Assembly: GCF_009936035.1 (NCBI RefSeq)
Contig: NZ_QWEO01000009.1
Coordinates: 1 to 64,000, forward strand
Source: Neglectibacter sp. X58
GTDB lineage: Bacteria > Bacillota > Clostridia > Oscillospirales > Acutalibacteraceae
DNA length: 64,000 nt
Direction of reading: 5' to 3'
In this document: positions 41,091 to 49,656 of the stretch, piece after piece
Position numbering within the stretch: position 1 is the stretch's first letter
Layout: each line of letters begins with the position of its first letter
Made by a program: the position numbers and the translations under genes
The notes under the pieces: generated by a model
Database searches by the model: none
Told to the model about the DNA's origin: nothing
Seen by the model: only the letters and a program-made list of their open reading frames with translations

Positions 41091-42743
41091 ATGGCAAGCA
41101 AACTATGCATGAACTGCTTTGCAGGCTACCGTCCGGAGGTGGACGGCAGCTTTTGCCCGGAATGTTCCTGGGACAACAGCAAGCCCCAGGTGACAGAGGG
41201 CCTCCGGTTCCAGACGGTGCTGGCCTCCCGGTACGTTATCGGGCGGGTGCGCTCCATGAACAGCGAGGGCATCACTTACATGGCCCTGGATCGTGCCAGC
41301 CAGAAAACCGTTACCATCCGGGAGTTTTATCCCCGGCCCCTGGCTTCCCGTAGGCAGGATCAGTCCGTTGCCCCGGGAAAAGAGAACCAGGCTGTGTTTG
41401 ACAAATATGCTGATGAGTTTTTAGAATTGGGGAAGGGCGTAAGCCGGCTGCGGGAGCTGACGGTGATAGAGTCTGTGCTGGACATTTTCGAGGAAAACGG
41501 CACAGTGTATACAGTCTACCGCTATACGCCCACTGTGTCCCTGCGCAGTTACATTGAAAACAACGGCAGGCTGGGCTGGAACGAAGTGAACCGGATGTTC
41601 ATGCCGGTGCTCACAGCCCTGGGGCTTATCAACTCCTTGGGCATTTCCCACCTGGGCATTTCCCCGGACACCCTGCGGGTGACGAAGGAGCGCAATCTGC
41701 TGCTGACAGGCTTTTGCATTAAGGCCGTCCGGCGGGCCGGATCCCCTATCCCGGCGGATTTGGATCCGGGCTGCGCCGCCATTGAGCAGTACAGCTCCAA
41801 GGCCCTGTGCAGCGAGGGCAGCGACGTGTATGCCTTGGGGGCCTGTATGCTCTATGCCCTCACAGGCCGTCCCCCCAAGGAAGCGCCGAAGCGCCTGGAG
41901 GATCCCCGGCTGCTGATTGCCAAGGATGTGATGAAAACCCTGCCTCCCTTTGCGGTGACAGCTATTGCCAACTCCCTGCAGGTGAAGCAGGGCCAGCGCA
42001 CCGGCAGTTTCGAGCGCTTCCGCAGCGAGCTTTCCGCTGCCCCGGCCCTGGTGGAGGAAATTGACCAGACAGACGCCATCCGCCGCCTGCCGCCTATCAA
42101 CATGAGCCTGCCCCAAAACCGGGGGCTGCCTCCGGTGGCGTGGCTTATCGGATCCTGCGTGGTAACATTGGTGGCCCTGGTGATTGTAGCCTCAGCCTGG
42201 CTGGGGGACAGGGGCATGTCCTTTGGGGACTTGGGCCAGCTTTTTGACGGTACGGTTGCCGCCCAATCCGCCATAGAGGTGCCCAACATGCTCAACCAGA
42301 GCTATGAGGACTGGGAGAAGAAAATCAAGGACGGGGAGTATGATCTGCAGCTAAAAATTTCCTCCCGGTCTTTCAGCAGCACCATTGACGAGGGCAATAT
42401 TATCAGCCAAAGCCCCTTTGCGGGGGAGGAGGCCAAGCCTGGGGACACCATTGTGGTGACGGTGAGCAAGGGCGCTGCCACCCGGGCCTTGCCAGAGATA
42501 AAAGGCGTAAGCTTTGCGGAACTGCAGGAGCTTTTAAGCGGCAACGGCTTTGTGCCCATGCGCCAGGAGGAGCACAGCGATGACATTGGCCCGGGCTATG
42601 TGATACGCTATGTGGATCACGAGCCGGGGGATTCCCTGGACTATGGGGCCACAGTGACAGTGGTGGTCAGCGCCGGGCCGGAGGCGGAGGGGGGAGAGCC
42701 TGTCAGCCAGGGAGAAGGGGGCGAACCGCCTCCCGGAGAATAA
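41091..42743 (+). CDS. Zinc-ribbon/pseudokinase/PASTA membrane protein
   Basis: A 550-residue protein. An N-terminal zinc ribbon (CMNCFAGY...FCPECSWDN) is followed by a protein-kinase fold at about residues 45-320. Key residues are missing: the glycine loop is absent, the ATP lysine site reads VTIREFYPR, the HRD loop reads HLGISPDTL and DFG reads TGF. After a membrane span (WLIGSCVVTLVALVIVASAWL) come two PASTA-like repeats (VPNMLNQSYEDWEKKI, LPEIKGVSFAELQELL), which in true kinases bind muropeptides. It is probably a catalytically dead cell-wall sensor or scaffold. ATG 41091 follows GGGAGG. Confidence 0.85.
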   Translation: MASKLCMNCFAGYRPEVDGSFCPECSWDNSKPQVTEGLRFQTVLASRYVIGRVRSMNSEGITYMALDRASQKTVTIREFYPRPLASRRQDQSVAPGKENQAVFDKYADEFLELGKGVSRLRELTVIESVLDIFEENGTVYTVYRYTPTVSLRSYIENNGRLGWNEVNRMFMPVLTALGLINSLGISHLGISPDTLRVTKERNLLLTGFCIKAVRRAGSPIPADLDPGCAAIEQYSSKALCSEGSDVYALGACMLYALTGRPPKEAPKRLEDPRLLIAKDVMKTLPPFAVTAIANSLQVKQGQRTGSFERFRSELSAAPALVEEIDQTDAIRRLPPINMSLPQNRGLPPVAWLIGSCVVTLVALVIVASAWLGDRGMSFGDLGQLFDGTVAAQSAIEVPNMLNQSYEDWEKKIKDGEYDLQLKISSRSFSSTIDEGNIISQSPFAGEEAKPGDTIVVTVSKGAATRALPEIKGVSFAELQELLSGNGFVPMRQEEHSDDIGPGYVIRYVDHEPGDSLDYGATVTVVVSAGPEAEGGEPVSQGEGGEPPPGE

Positions 42744-42764
42744 AGTTCTAAATAAAGAAAAAGG

Positions 42765-42793
42765 GCCGGCTGGAGTTTCCCAGCCGGCTTTTT
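42765..42793. terminator. Bidirectional terminator
   Basis: GCCGGCTGG pairs with CCAGCCGGC, then TTTTTAG; the other strand is followed by CCCTTTTTCTTT. It lies between the convergent pseudokinase and ylbJ genes. Confidence 0.88.
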
Positions 42794-42801
42794 AGTATTT
42801 C

Positions 42802-42967
42802 TCAGAAGCTGTACCGATAGGATTGGTGCGAAGATTTTCGAGGAAATTTTGTGGGGTTCAAGGCGGAAACCGCAAGGATTACTTTCGTATTTCGAGGATT
42901 TCCAACACAGAAGCCCACTAAATTTCCCGAAAAGGTTTGTGCAGGGGCCTATTGGTGCAGCTTCTTA
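42802..42967. repeat. Family C 166-bp element, copy 3
   Basis: AGAAGCTGTACCGATAGG at the left and CCTATTGGTGCAGCTTCTTA at the right. It is about 95% identical to copy 1 by eye. The central stem is partly broken (GGATTAC against GTATTTC). The right end encodes the last five residues and the stop of ylbJ. Confidence 0.9.
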
Positions 42968-44067
42968 TTTCCCTCCTTGCCCACAGCCACCAAAAAGGCG
43001 GCGCAGAGCAGAAGCAGGGAAAGCCCGCCTGCCGCTGTGCCGGAAAAGGCCTGCACAGTCCCTATGGGCGCGGCAGTTTCCAGGGTTCCCCCGGGCAGCA
43101 GCCTGCACAGAAGCTGGCAGCAGATTGCGGAAAGCAGCCCGTGGATCAGCCGGAACAGGAAGAAAAGCCACTTTTTCACAGGGAACTCCCCGGGGAACAT
43201 GGCGAACACCTGCAAATGGACGCACAGCCCGCCAAAGGCCAGGCCAAAGGCGTATAAGGGCAGGCCAGCGTGGAACCGGACGGCATCCCCCACGCCGCCG
43301 GTAACCTCCAGCAGGAAGGAGAGGGCCGCCGCTGTTTCCAGGGGCGTAAGGAAGCTTTGAGCGTCCAACAGCCGGACTAGGGCCTGATAAGCCCCTGTGG
43401 CGTGAAGCAGGGTGGAGAGGGCGCCGAAGCTTACAATGCAGGCGCACATGATAAGCATGCTCTGAGCCGCACCGGAGACAGAGCGCACCAGCGCCCCGCC
43501 TGTTTTTATGGGGCGGGCCTCCTGCTTTTTTGGGGGGATTTTTCCCCGCAGGCCGGAAAGCAGGCCCAGCAAAAGGCCGGAGAGGGTGACGGAGAAAAAC
43601 AGCAGCCAGCCGGCCTGGTAGCTGCCCAGCACGCCGCCCCCCAAATAGGTGACCACAAAAGCTGTGCCGGGATTCACGCAGAAAAGCATCATGCGCCCGG
43701 CCTGCTCCCGGGTGATTTTCCCCTGCTCCAACAGCAGCGCCGCGCTGCGGGCCCCGGCAGGGTATCCTCCTAAAAAGCTCATGATAACAGGGGCGGCGCA
43801 GCACTTTGGCAGCCGGAACCCCCACCGGGTGGGGAGGGCCAGGGGCCTGCCCAGCAGCTCCCCGGCCCCGGACTGCACCATGAGGCAGCTAAGCACCATA
43901 AAGGGGAACAGGGAGGGGATGAGTGCTGTCAGGCAGTACAGCACGCTTGCCCGCACCCCGTCCTTTACCTCCTCCGGGAAGGACAACAGGGCCATGGCCA
44001 GGAGAAGCACCCCCAAAGCCCCCAGCACCCCCGGTATCCGCCTGCACAGCCTGCGCGCCATTTCCAT
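42949..44067 (-). CDS. ylbJ: Sporulation integral membrane protein YlbJ
   Basis: A 372-residue protein with about nine membrane spans and nucleoside-recognition/Gate domains. Typical stretches are ALIPSLFPFMVLSCLM, MSFLGGYPAGARSAALL, FCVNPGTAFVVTYLGGG and LEVTGGVGDA. YlbJ is needed for heat-resistant spores in Bacillus. ATG at 44067 is preceded by AAAGGAGG. The C-terminal residues KKLHQ and the TAG stop are encoded by the inverted end of a family C repeat, so the original C-terminus was probably replaced. It is divergent from yqfC. Confidence 0.9.
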   Translation of the reverse strand: MEMARRLCRRIPGVLGALGVLLLAMALLSFPEEVKDGVRASVLYCLTALIPSLFPFMVLSCLMVQSGAGELLGRPLALPTRWGFRLPKCCAAPVIMSFLGGYPAGARSAALLLEQGKITREQAGRMMLFCVNPGTAFVVTYLGGGVLGSYQAGWLLFFSVTLSGLLLGLLSGLRGKIPPKKQEARPIKTGGALVRSVSGAAQSMLIMCACIVSFGALSTLLHATGAYQALVRLLDAQSFLTPLETAAALSFLLEVTGGVGDAVRFHAGLPLYAFGLAFGGLCVHLQVFAMFPGEFPVKKWLFFLFRLIHGLLSAICCQLLCRLLPGGTLETAAPIGTVQAFSGTAAGGLSLLLLCAAFLVAVGKEGNKKLHQ

Positions 44068-44176
44068 TAAGAACCCCTCCTTTGTCCATCTACAGGATAT
44101 GGGAAAAACCGGGGATACATGCCGCCTGCCACACATATTATTACCCGACGGCAAAAAAACTTTTGGGAGGGATGGC

Positions 44177-44398
44177 ATGGAGCAGGGGAAAGGCGGCACG
44201 CTGATTACGCTTACAGGCAACCGCTCCGCTGTGGTGGACGGCTGCGACGGCATTATCGACTATGACGCGGAAAAAATCCTCCTGCGGGCGGGCAGGCTCA
44301 CTGTGCGCTTTGGGGGCCGGGATCTGGCTTTGCGCAGGCTGACAGAGAACTCCGCTGTGATAGAGGGATTTATTTCCCAGGTGGAATATATGGTATAG
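44177..44398 (+). CDS. yqfC: Sporulation protein YqfC (YabP family)
   Basis: A 73-residue protein with the YabP/YqfC fold signature: LTGNRSAVVDGCDGIIDYD, RLTVRFGGRDLALRRLTEN, VIEGFISQVEYM. YqfC is expressed in the mother cell under SigE in Bacillus. ATG 44177 is six bases after GGGAGG. It is followed by yqfD, the conserved order in spore-formers. Confidence 0.9.
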   Translation: MEQGKGGTLITLTGNRSAVVDGCDGIIDYDAEKILLRAGRLTVRFGGRDLALRRLTENSAVIEGFISQVEYMV

Positions 44399-44415
44399 GG
44401 AAGGGGCTGGGTGCT

Positions 44416-45615
44416 TTGCTGGAAAAGGTGTTTCATCTGCTTTCAGGGTATGCGGAATTTCAGGTGGAGGGGGACGGCCCCCGATTTTTTAACATAACCG
44501 CCAAAAGCCGCATCGGGCTTTGGGGCTACCGCCGCCGGGAGGGGCTGCCTGTGGCCCGGATAAAGGCCCGGGAATATAAAAAGCTGCGGGGGGTGTACAG
44601 GCGCAGCGGGTCCAGGCCCCGCCTGCTGAAAAAGCGGGGCGCCCCCTTTTTGATCCACAGGCTGGAGGCCCGGAAGGGGCTGCTGCTGGGGGCGCTTTGC
44701 GGCGGGGCGCTGTACTGGTTCCTCTCCGGGTTCCTGTGGGGGGTGTCGGTGACAGGGACACAGCTTATGCCGCCTTCCAGGGTGCTGGAGGCCGCTGCCC
44801 GCCAGGGGCTTTACCAGGGCTGTGCCCAGCGAGAGATGAATCCCCGGGGCGCGGCCCTGGGGATTTTATCGGAGCTGCCGGAGCTGAGCTGGGCTGGCAT
44901 CAGCACAGACGGCTGCTTTGCGGAGATTGCCGTAAAGGAAGGGGAGCCAAAGCCCCAGCCAGAGGAAGAGGCAGGGTGGTCAAACATTGTGGCCTCCCGG
45001 GAGGGGAAGGTGGTGGAGATACAGGCCCAAAGCGGCAGGCCAGAGGTAAAGCTGGGGGAAGCGGTAGAACGGGGTCAGCTTTTAATTTCCGGGCTGTATG
45101 AGGAGGAGCAGGATCCCTGGGCAGAGCCGAACCCCAATCCTCTGCAGGTGACTGGCCCGGCCCGGGGCAGTGTAACGGCGGAAACATGGCGCACCTTTAC
45201 CGTGCAGGTCAGCGGCATGAAAAAAGAGTGGGTGGAAACAGGGGAGACGGAAAGCAGCTATTCCCTCTACCTTTTGGGCCTGCGCCTGCCCCTAAGCCTG
45301 CCCCTGGCCCCGGGAGAAGGCCGGGCCTACCGGGAAGAGCACCCGCTAAAGGCGCTGGGCACAAAGCTGCCCGTTTCCCTCCGGAGGGAAGCCCGGATTG
45401 TATGCGCCCAGCAGGAGCGGGCTTTAACAGAGGAGGAGCAGAAGGCCCAGGCCCTTTTAAAGCTGCGGGAAATCCAGCGAGGGGAGATTGCCCCTGGGGG
45501 CCGGGTGCTGGAGGAAGAGCTGGAATTCCATTTCACAGAAGGCATGTGCATTTTAGAGGCCAAGTGCCTTTGCCGGGAAGAAATTGGGGAGCTACAAAAA
45601 GTTTTGGTGGATTAG
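44416..45615 (+). CDS. yqfD: Sporulation protein YqfD
   Basis: A 399-residue protein with the usual YqfD layout: an N-terminal cytoplasmic domain (FFNITAKSRIGLWGYRRREG, LKKRGAPFLIHRLEAR), one membrane span (GALYWFLSGFLWGVSVTG) and a long outer part with IAVKEGEPKPQ, SREGKVVEIQAQSG and KLPVSLRREARIV. It is needed for engulfment-stage envelope function in Bacillus. The start is weak: TTG 44416 about ten bases after AAGGGG; no ATG is near. Confidence 0.9.
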   Translation: MLEKVFHLLSGYAEFQVEGDGPRFFNITAKSRIGLWGYRRREGLPVARIKAREYKKLRGVYRRSGSRPRLLKKRGAPFLIHRLEARKGLLLGALCGGALYWFLSGFLWGVSVTGTQLMPPSRVLEAAARQGLYQGCAQREMNPRGAALGILSELPELSWAGISTDGCFAEIAVKEGEPKPQPEEEAGWSNIVASREGKVVEIQAQSGRPEVKLGEAVERGQLLISGLYEEEQDPWAEPNPNPLQVTGPARGSVTAETWRTFTVQVSGMKKEWVETGETESSYSLYLLGLRLPLSLPLAPGEGRAYREEHPLKALGTKLPVSLRREARIVCAQQERALTEEEQKAQALLKLREIQRGEIAPGGRVLEEELEFHFTEGMCILEAKCLCREEIGELQKVLVD

Positions 45616-45661
45616 ACGGAAGATGGGGATAAATTTTATACAGATTTCATAGGATTTTCTC

Positions 45662-45691
45662 TTGAACACTTGTTTTTCCTTGTGGTATAAT
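45662..45691 (+). promoter_or_regulatory. Promoter of the phoH-era operon
   Basis: TTGAAC (45662-45667), 18-base spacer, TATAAT (45686-45691). The -10 box is the left arm of a family A palindrome. Confidence 0.75.
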
Positions 45692-45739
45692 AACTGTACA
45701 ACAGTTATTATGCTTGATTTTAAATTGCCCCGCCCGGTT
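45679..45739 (-). repeat. Family A promoter-palindrome, copy 3
   Basis: GTGGTATAATAACTG-TACAA-CAGTTATTATGCTTGAT, followed by AAATTGCCCCGCCCGG, the reverse complement of the GC-rich lead of copy 5 (57331). The stem AACTG/CAGTT replaces AGCC/GGCT of copy 5 with pairing kept. Confidence 0.8.
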
Positions 45740-45788
45740 TTGTCTGCCGCGCAGGCGGAGGGCAGGCAAAAAGCAAGGAGAAGTGTAT

Positions 45789-46748
45789 TTGGAACAGAGG
45801 ATCAATGTAGACAGGCTGGAGCAGGCTGCCGAGCTTTTCGGCAGCTTTGACAGCAATGTGCGTCTGATAGAACAGGAATATGGCGTGCAGGTGCTTTTCA
45901 GGGATACAGAGCTGAAAATCAGCGGGGACGACCCGGAAAAGGTAGACCGGGCATACCGCACCCTGCAAAGCCTTATCACCCTTATTGGCAGCGGAGAAGC
46001 CCTTACGGAGCAAAACGTGCGGTACTGCATCCGCATGGTGGCAGAGGACAGTGAGCAGCAGGTGCAGCGCCTTGCCGGGGACTGCATCTGCATCACCAGC
46101 AAGGGCAAGCCTATCAAGCCCAAAACTGTGGGCCAGCGCACCTATTGCGACAATATCAAGGACAACACCATTACCATCGGGGTAGGCCCTGCCGGCACAG
46201 GCAAAACCTACCTTGCGGTAGCTATGGCTGTCACAGCCTTCCGGGCCCAGGAGGTAAACCGCATTATCCTCACCCGTCCGGCAGTGGAGGCCGGGGAAAA
46301 GCTGGGCTTTTTGCCTGGGGATTTGCAGCAGAAGGTGGATCCCTATCTGCGGCCTTTATATGACGCCCTTTTCGACATGCTGGGGGCGGAAACCTACCAG
46401 CGCTATGTGGAGCGGGGGAACATTGAGGTGGCGCCCCTGGCCTATATGCGGGGCCGCACCCTGGACGACAGCTTCATCATCCTGGACGAGGCCCAGAACA
46501 CCACCGGGGAGCAGATGAAAATGTTCCTCACCCGGCTGGGCTTTAATTCAAAAATGGTTATCACAGGGGACGTGACCCAGATAGACCTGCCCGACGGCAA
46601 GCGCTCCGGCCTGAAGGAGGCGGTGCGGGTGCTGCGGGGGGTGGAGGATATTGCCATCTTCAAGTTTACGGAAAAAGACGTGGTGCGCCACAGGCTGGTG
46701 CAGGACATTATCCGGGCCTACGAGCGGGCCGGGCGCGCCAATAAATAA
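45789..46748 (+). CDS. PhoH-family ATPase
   Basis: A 319-residue PhoH/PhoL protein. An N-terminal KH-like part ([21 protein letters not shown]) precedes the P-loop [54 protein letters not shown] (Walker B) and [11 protein letters not shown]. It is linked to RNA metabolism and consistently encoded with ybeY and era. TTG 45789 is eight bases after AAGGAG; GTG 45783 is too close to it. Confidence 0.94.
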   Translation: MEQRINVDRLEQAAELFGSFDSNVRLIEQEYGVQVLFRDTELKISGDDPEKVDRAYRTLQSLITLIGSGEALTEQNVRYCIRMVAEDSEQQVQRLAGDCICITSKGKPIKPKTVGQRTYCDNIKDNTITIGVGPAGTGKTYLAVAMAVTAFRAQEVNRIILTRPAVEAGEKLGFLPGDLQQKVDPYLRPLYDALFDMLGAETYQRYVERGNIEVAPLAYMRGRTLDDSFIILDEAQNTTGEQMKMFLTRLGFNSKMVITGDVTQIDLPDGKRSGLKEAVRVLRGVEDIAIFKFTEKDVVRHRLVQDIIRAYERAGRANK

Positions 46749-46766
46749 GTGAAAGGGAGAACCCAT

Positions 46767-47264
46767 ATGGAGAAGCTAAAGGTCATCATTTCCAACCGCC
46801 AGAAGCAAGTGAAGATCCCCACCGGGGTGCGGATGCTCATCCGCCGGTGCTGCCATGCGGTGCTGCTGCTGGAGCACTTTCCAGACTCCGCTGAAATCAG
46901 CGTCTCCTTTGTGGATAACGAGCAGATCCGGGAGATGAACAGCCAATACCGGGGCAAGGATGCCGTAACCGACGTGCTGTCCTTTCCCATGGGAGAGGAC
47001 GGGCACTATGATGTCAACCATGAAACCGGGGCAAAAATTTTGGGGGACATTGTGCTCTCTGTGCCCAAGGCCATGGAGCAGGCCAATCTTTACGGGCACT
47101 CTTTAGAGCGGGAAATTGGGTATCTTACGGCCCACTCCATGCTGCATCTTTTGGGCTATGACCACGAGGACGGGGGCCTTGCCCGGGTGCGGATGCGGGA
47201 AAAGGAAGAGCTGGTGATGAGCCAGTTAGGCCTGCCCGCCAGCAGCAGCTACACCGATGCGTAA
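46767..47264 (+). CDS. ybeY: Endoribonuclease YbeY
   Basis: A 165-residue zinc metalloprotein with the H-x3-H-x5-H signature in HSMLHLLGYDH and the family stretch DAVTDVLSFPMGE and LGDIVLSV. It takes part in 16S rRNA 3' maturation and ribosome quality control. ATG 46767 is 18 bases after the phoH stop. Its 3' end overlaps the next gene by eight bases. Confidence 0.96.
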   Translation: MEKLKVIISNRQKQVKIPTGVRMLIRRCCHAVLLLEHFPDSAEISVSFVDNEQIREMNSQYRGKDAVTDVLSFPMGEDGHYDVNHETGAKILGDIVLSVPKAMEQANLYGHSLEREIGYLTAHSMLHLLGYDHEDGGLARVRMREKEELVMSQLGLPASSSYTDA

Positions 47265-47643
47265 GCAGCGGCGGTTTTTCCACAGCTTTAGGGACGCAGG
47301 GCGGGGGATAGGAAGTTGCCTGCGGACAGAGAGGAACATGCGGGTACACCTGGGGGCCTGTGTGCTGGTGGTGCTTCTGGCGGCGTGGCTGGGCGTGGGC
47401 CGGGAGGAATGGGCCTGCCTGCTGCTTGCCATGGGCATGGTGACGGCAGCCGAAGCTGTGAACACAGCTATAGAGGGGCTGTGCGACTTTATAGAGGAAG
47501 GGCATAACGCCCAGATTGGAAAAATCAAGGATATAGCGGCAGGGGCTGTGCTGCTGGCGGCGGTTTTCGCGGCGGCAGTGGGCGCAGTGGTTTTCCTGCC
47601 GCGGCTTTTGGGCTGCATTGAGATGCTGCAGCGGTATATATAA
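47257..47643 (+). CDS. dgkA: Undecaprenol/diacylglycerol kinase
   Basis: A 128-residue three-span membrane enzyme. It has FHSFRDAGRGIGSCLRTERNMRVH at the N-terminus and the active-site block EAVNTAIEGLCDF with KIKDIAAGAVLLAA. In Gram-positives the enzyme phosphorylates undecaprenol for cell-wall lipid recycling. It overlaps ybeY by eight bases and ends one base into the ATG at 47643. Confidence 0.93.
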   Translation: MRKQRRFFHSFRDAGRGIGSCLRTERNMRVHLGACVLVVLLAAWLGVGREEWACLLLAMGMVTAAEAVNTAIEGLCDFIEEGHNAQIGKIKDIAAGAVLLAAVFAAAVGAVVFLPRLLGCIEMLQRYI

Positions 47644-47663
47644 TGTATAAGGATGGTTTAAAA

Positions 47664-48593
47664 ATGGAATATGAATTCGATTCAAGGGGGGCAGAGGGCA
47701 GCTCTGCCCTTATCGCCATTGTAGGGCGGCCCAATGTGGGCAAGTCCTCCCTTCTCAACCGGCTTATCGGGGAGAAAATCGCCATTGTCTCCCCAAAGCC
47801 CCAAACCACCCGCACCCGCATTATGGGCGTGCTGACAGTGGAGGGGGATCAACTGGTGTTTATGGACACCCCGGGCCTCTTAAAGCCCCGGAACTCCCTG
47901 GGGGATTTTATGGTGAAATCTGTCACCAGCACAGTGGATGGGGTGGATGCCTGCCTGCTGGTGACAGAGGCAGGGGCACCTGTGTCCAAGGCGGACGAGG
48001 AGCTGATAAAGCGCTTTCGCGCAGCCGGGGTGCCCGCTGTGCTGGCAATCAACAAAATCGACCTTTTGGAGGACAAGACCCGGCTGATGGCCCAGATTGC
48101 CGGCTACAGCCAGCTTTATAATTTCCGGGCCGTAGTGCCTGTCTCCGCCCGGGACGGCAGCGGCATGGAGGCCCTGCTTTCCGAGCTGCGGGGCCTTACA
48201 GCCCCTGGGGGCTGGCTTTTCTCTGAGGACACCCTCACCGACCAGCCGGAGCAGGTGATTGCGGCAGAGCTGGTGCGGGAAAAAGTGCTGCGGCTTTTTG
48301 AGCAGGAGGTGCCCCATGGGGTGGCTGCCGTTACGGAGCACATGGAGGAGGAAGGGGACTTGCTCACCCTCCACGTGACGATTTTTTGCGAGAAGCAGAG
48401 CCATAAGGGAATGCTTATTGGCAAGGGCGGGCAGATGCTGAAGAAAATCGGTACCATGGCCCGGGGAGACTTGGAAAAATTTTTCGGCTGCAAGGTGAAT
48501 TTGCAGCTTTGGGTGAAGGTGAAGGAGGACTGGCGGCAGAGGCCCCAAACCCTCCAAAGCCTGGGCTTCTCCCAGCAGAACCTGGAACTTTAA
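47664..48593 (+). CDS. era: GTPase Era
   Basis: A 309-residue protein. GTPase motifs are GRPNVGKSSLLN (G1), TTRTRIMG (G2), DTPGLLKP (G3) and NKIDLL (G4). The C-terminal KH domain has EKQSHKGMLIGKGGQMLKKIG. Era binds 16S rRNA in 30S assembly. ATG 47664 is about seven bases after AAGGATGG; ATG 47643 is an in-frame alternative without a ribosome site. Confidence 0.97.
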   Translation: MEYEFDSRGAEGSSALIAIVGRPNVGKSSLLNRLIGEKIAIVSPKPQTTRTRIMGVLTVEGDQLVFMDTPGLLKPRNSLGDFMVKSVTSTVDGVDACLLVTEAGAPVSKADEELIKRFRAAGVPAVLAINKIDLLEDKTRLMAQIAGYSQLYNFRAVVPVSARDGSGMEALLSELRGLTAPGGWLFSEDTLTDQPEQVIAAELVREKVLRLFEQEVPHGVAAVTEHMEEEGDLLTLHVTIFCEKQSHKGMLIGKGGQMLKKIGTMARGDLEKFFGCKVNLQLWVKVKEDWRQRPQTLQSLGFSQQNLEL

Positions 48594-48709
48594 GAATGGA
48601 GTCCTAAGCACAAACCGGGCGCGGATTCTGCCGGAGCCTGTCGAACAAAGATATTTTTTCCTTTCATAGCAGGCGCAAAGCTGCAAATACTTTTTGTGCA
48701 AAGCAATTT

Positions 48710-48749
48710 GGATGTGTTCCTATAAAGCCCAACTTATAGGAACACATCC
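48710..48749 (+). other. 16-bp perfect hairpin in the era-yqzL gap
   Basis: GGATGTGTTCCTATAA pairs with TTATAGGAACACATCC around an eight-base loop (48726-48733). A second small hairpin, GCGCAG/CTGCGC, follows and runs almost to the AAGGAGG of the yqzL gene. There is no T-tract, so it is not a standard terminator; it would sit in the leader of yqzL-recO. Confidence 0.75.
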
Positions 48750-48784
48750 TGCGCAGAAACCTGCGCCGGAAGGAGGAAGCCTTT

Positions 48785-48961
48785 GTGGACGAGAAACAGG
48801 CATGGGTATGCTTTGCCCATTCGGGGAAGATAGAGGATTACATCCGGTATGCACAGCTTAAGAACCGGGCAGGAGAAGGACAGTGCATGGCACAGGAGGG
48901 ACAGCGTGCAGGTAAAAACCCAGGGGCTTATCATCCGGGAACAGCCGGTAGGGGAGAGTGA
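48785..48961 (+). CDS. Small YqzL-like protein overlapping recO
   Basis: A 58-residue protein. GTG 48785 is exactly eight bases after a perfect AAGGAGG. Its N-terminal half (EKQAWVCFAHSGKIEDYIRY) resembles YqzL, the small protein encoded between era and recO in many Firmicutes. The C-terminal half is Gly-rich and read in the +1 frame relative to the start of recO, which begins inside it. The final ~18 residues may be only a by-product of the overlap. Function unknown. Confidence 0.72.
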   Translation: MDEKQAWVCFAHSGKIEDYIRYAQLKNRAGEGQCMAQEGQRAGKNPGAYHPGTAGRGE

Positions 48962-49637
48962 CCGGCTGGTTACCGTGCTTACAAAGGACGAAGGCGTGGT
49001 GCGGGCCTTTGCCCGGCGGGCCAAAAGCCTGAAAGACAGCAAAAATGCCGCTACAGGCCTTTTGTGCTATTCCCGCCTGAACCTGTATAAGGGGCGGGAA
49101 AAATACATAATCAACGACGCCTTCCCCATCGAGGTGTTTTTCGGCCTGCGGAAGGACATCACCGCCCTGGCCCTGGGGCAGTATTTCTGCTCCCTGGCGG
49201 CGGAACTGGTGCCCGAAGGGGTGGAGAGCGAAGCCTATCTGCGGCTGGTGCTCAACGCCCTGCATTTTTTGTGCGAGGGCACAAAGCCCCAGGTTCTTTT
49301 AAAGCCCATTGTGGAGCTGCGGATGCTCTCTGTGGCGGGGTTTATGCCGGATCTGGTGGGATGCTCCCGCTGCGGGGCCTATGAGGCCGACCCTATGGCC
49401 TTCCAGGTGCAGGAGGGGAATATTTGCTGCAAGGCCTGCGGGGGGGAAGGGTACCTGCTCTCCCCGGCGGCGCTGACCGCCATGCGGCACATCATCTACA
49501 CGGATTTTGAAAAGCTTTTTTCCTTCAGCCTCTCAGAGGGGGCGGCAAAGGAGCTTGGGGAGACTGTGGAGGCCTATACCGTGCAGGTGCTGCAAAAAAG
49601 GCCCCAGACCTTGGATTTTTATAACAGCTTGCGGTAG
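48906..49637 (+). CDS. recO: DNA repair protein RecO
   Basis: A 243-residue recombination mediator. The N-terminal OB fold has QGLIIREQPVGESDRLVTVLT, the helical part SRLNLYKGREKYIIND, and a four-Cys zinc site CSRCGAYE with CCKACGG. It loads RecA with RecF/RecR at gaps. GTG 48906 follows GGAGGGACAGC; an earlier in-frame ATG lacks a ribosome site. Confidence 0.95.
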   Translation: MQVKTQGLIIREQPVGESDRLVTVLTKDEGVVRAFARRAKSLKDSKNAATGLLCYSRLNLYKGREKYIINDAFPIEVFFGLRKDITALALGQYFCSLAAELVPEGVESEAYLRLVLNALHFLCEGTKPQVLLKPIVELRMLSVAGFMPDLVGCSRCGAYEADPMAFQVQEGNICCKACGGEGYLLSPAALTAMRHIIYTDFEKLFSFSLSEGAAKELGETVEAYTVQVLQKRPQTLDFYNSLR

Positions 49638-49656
49638 GCTTTAAGGAGGCAGACAT

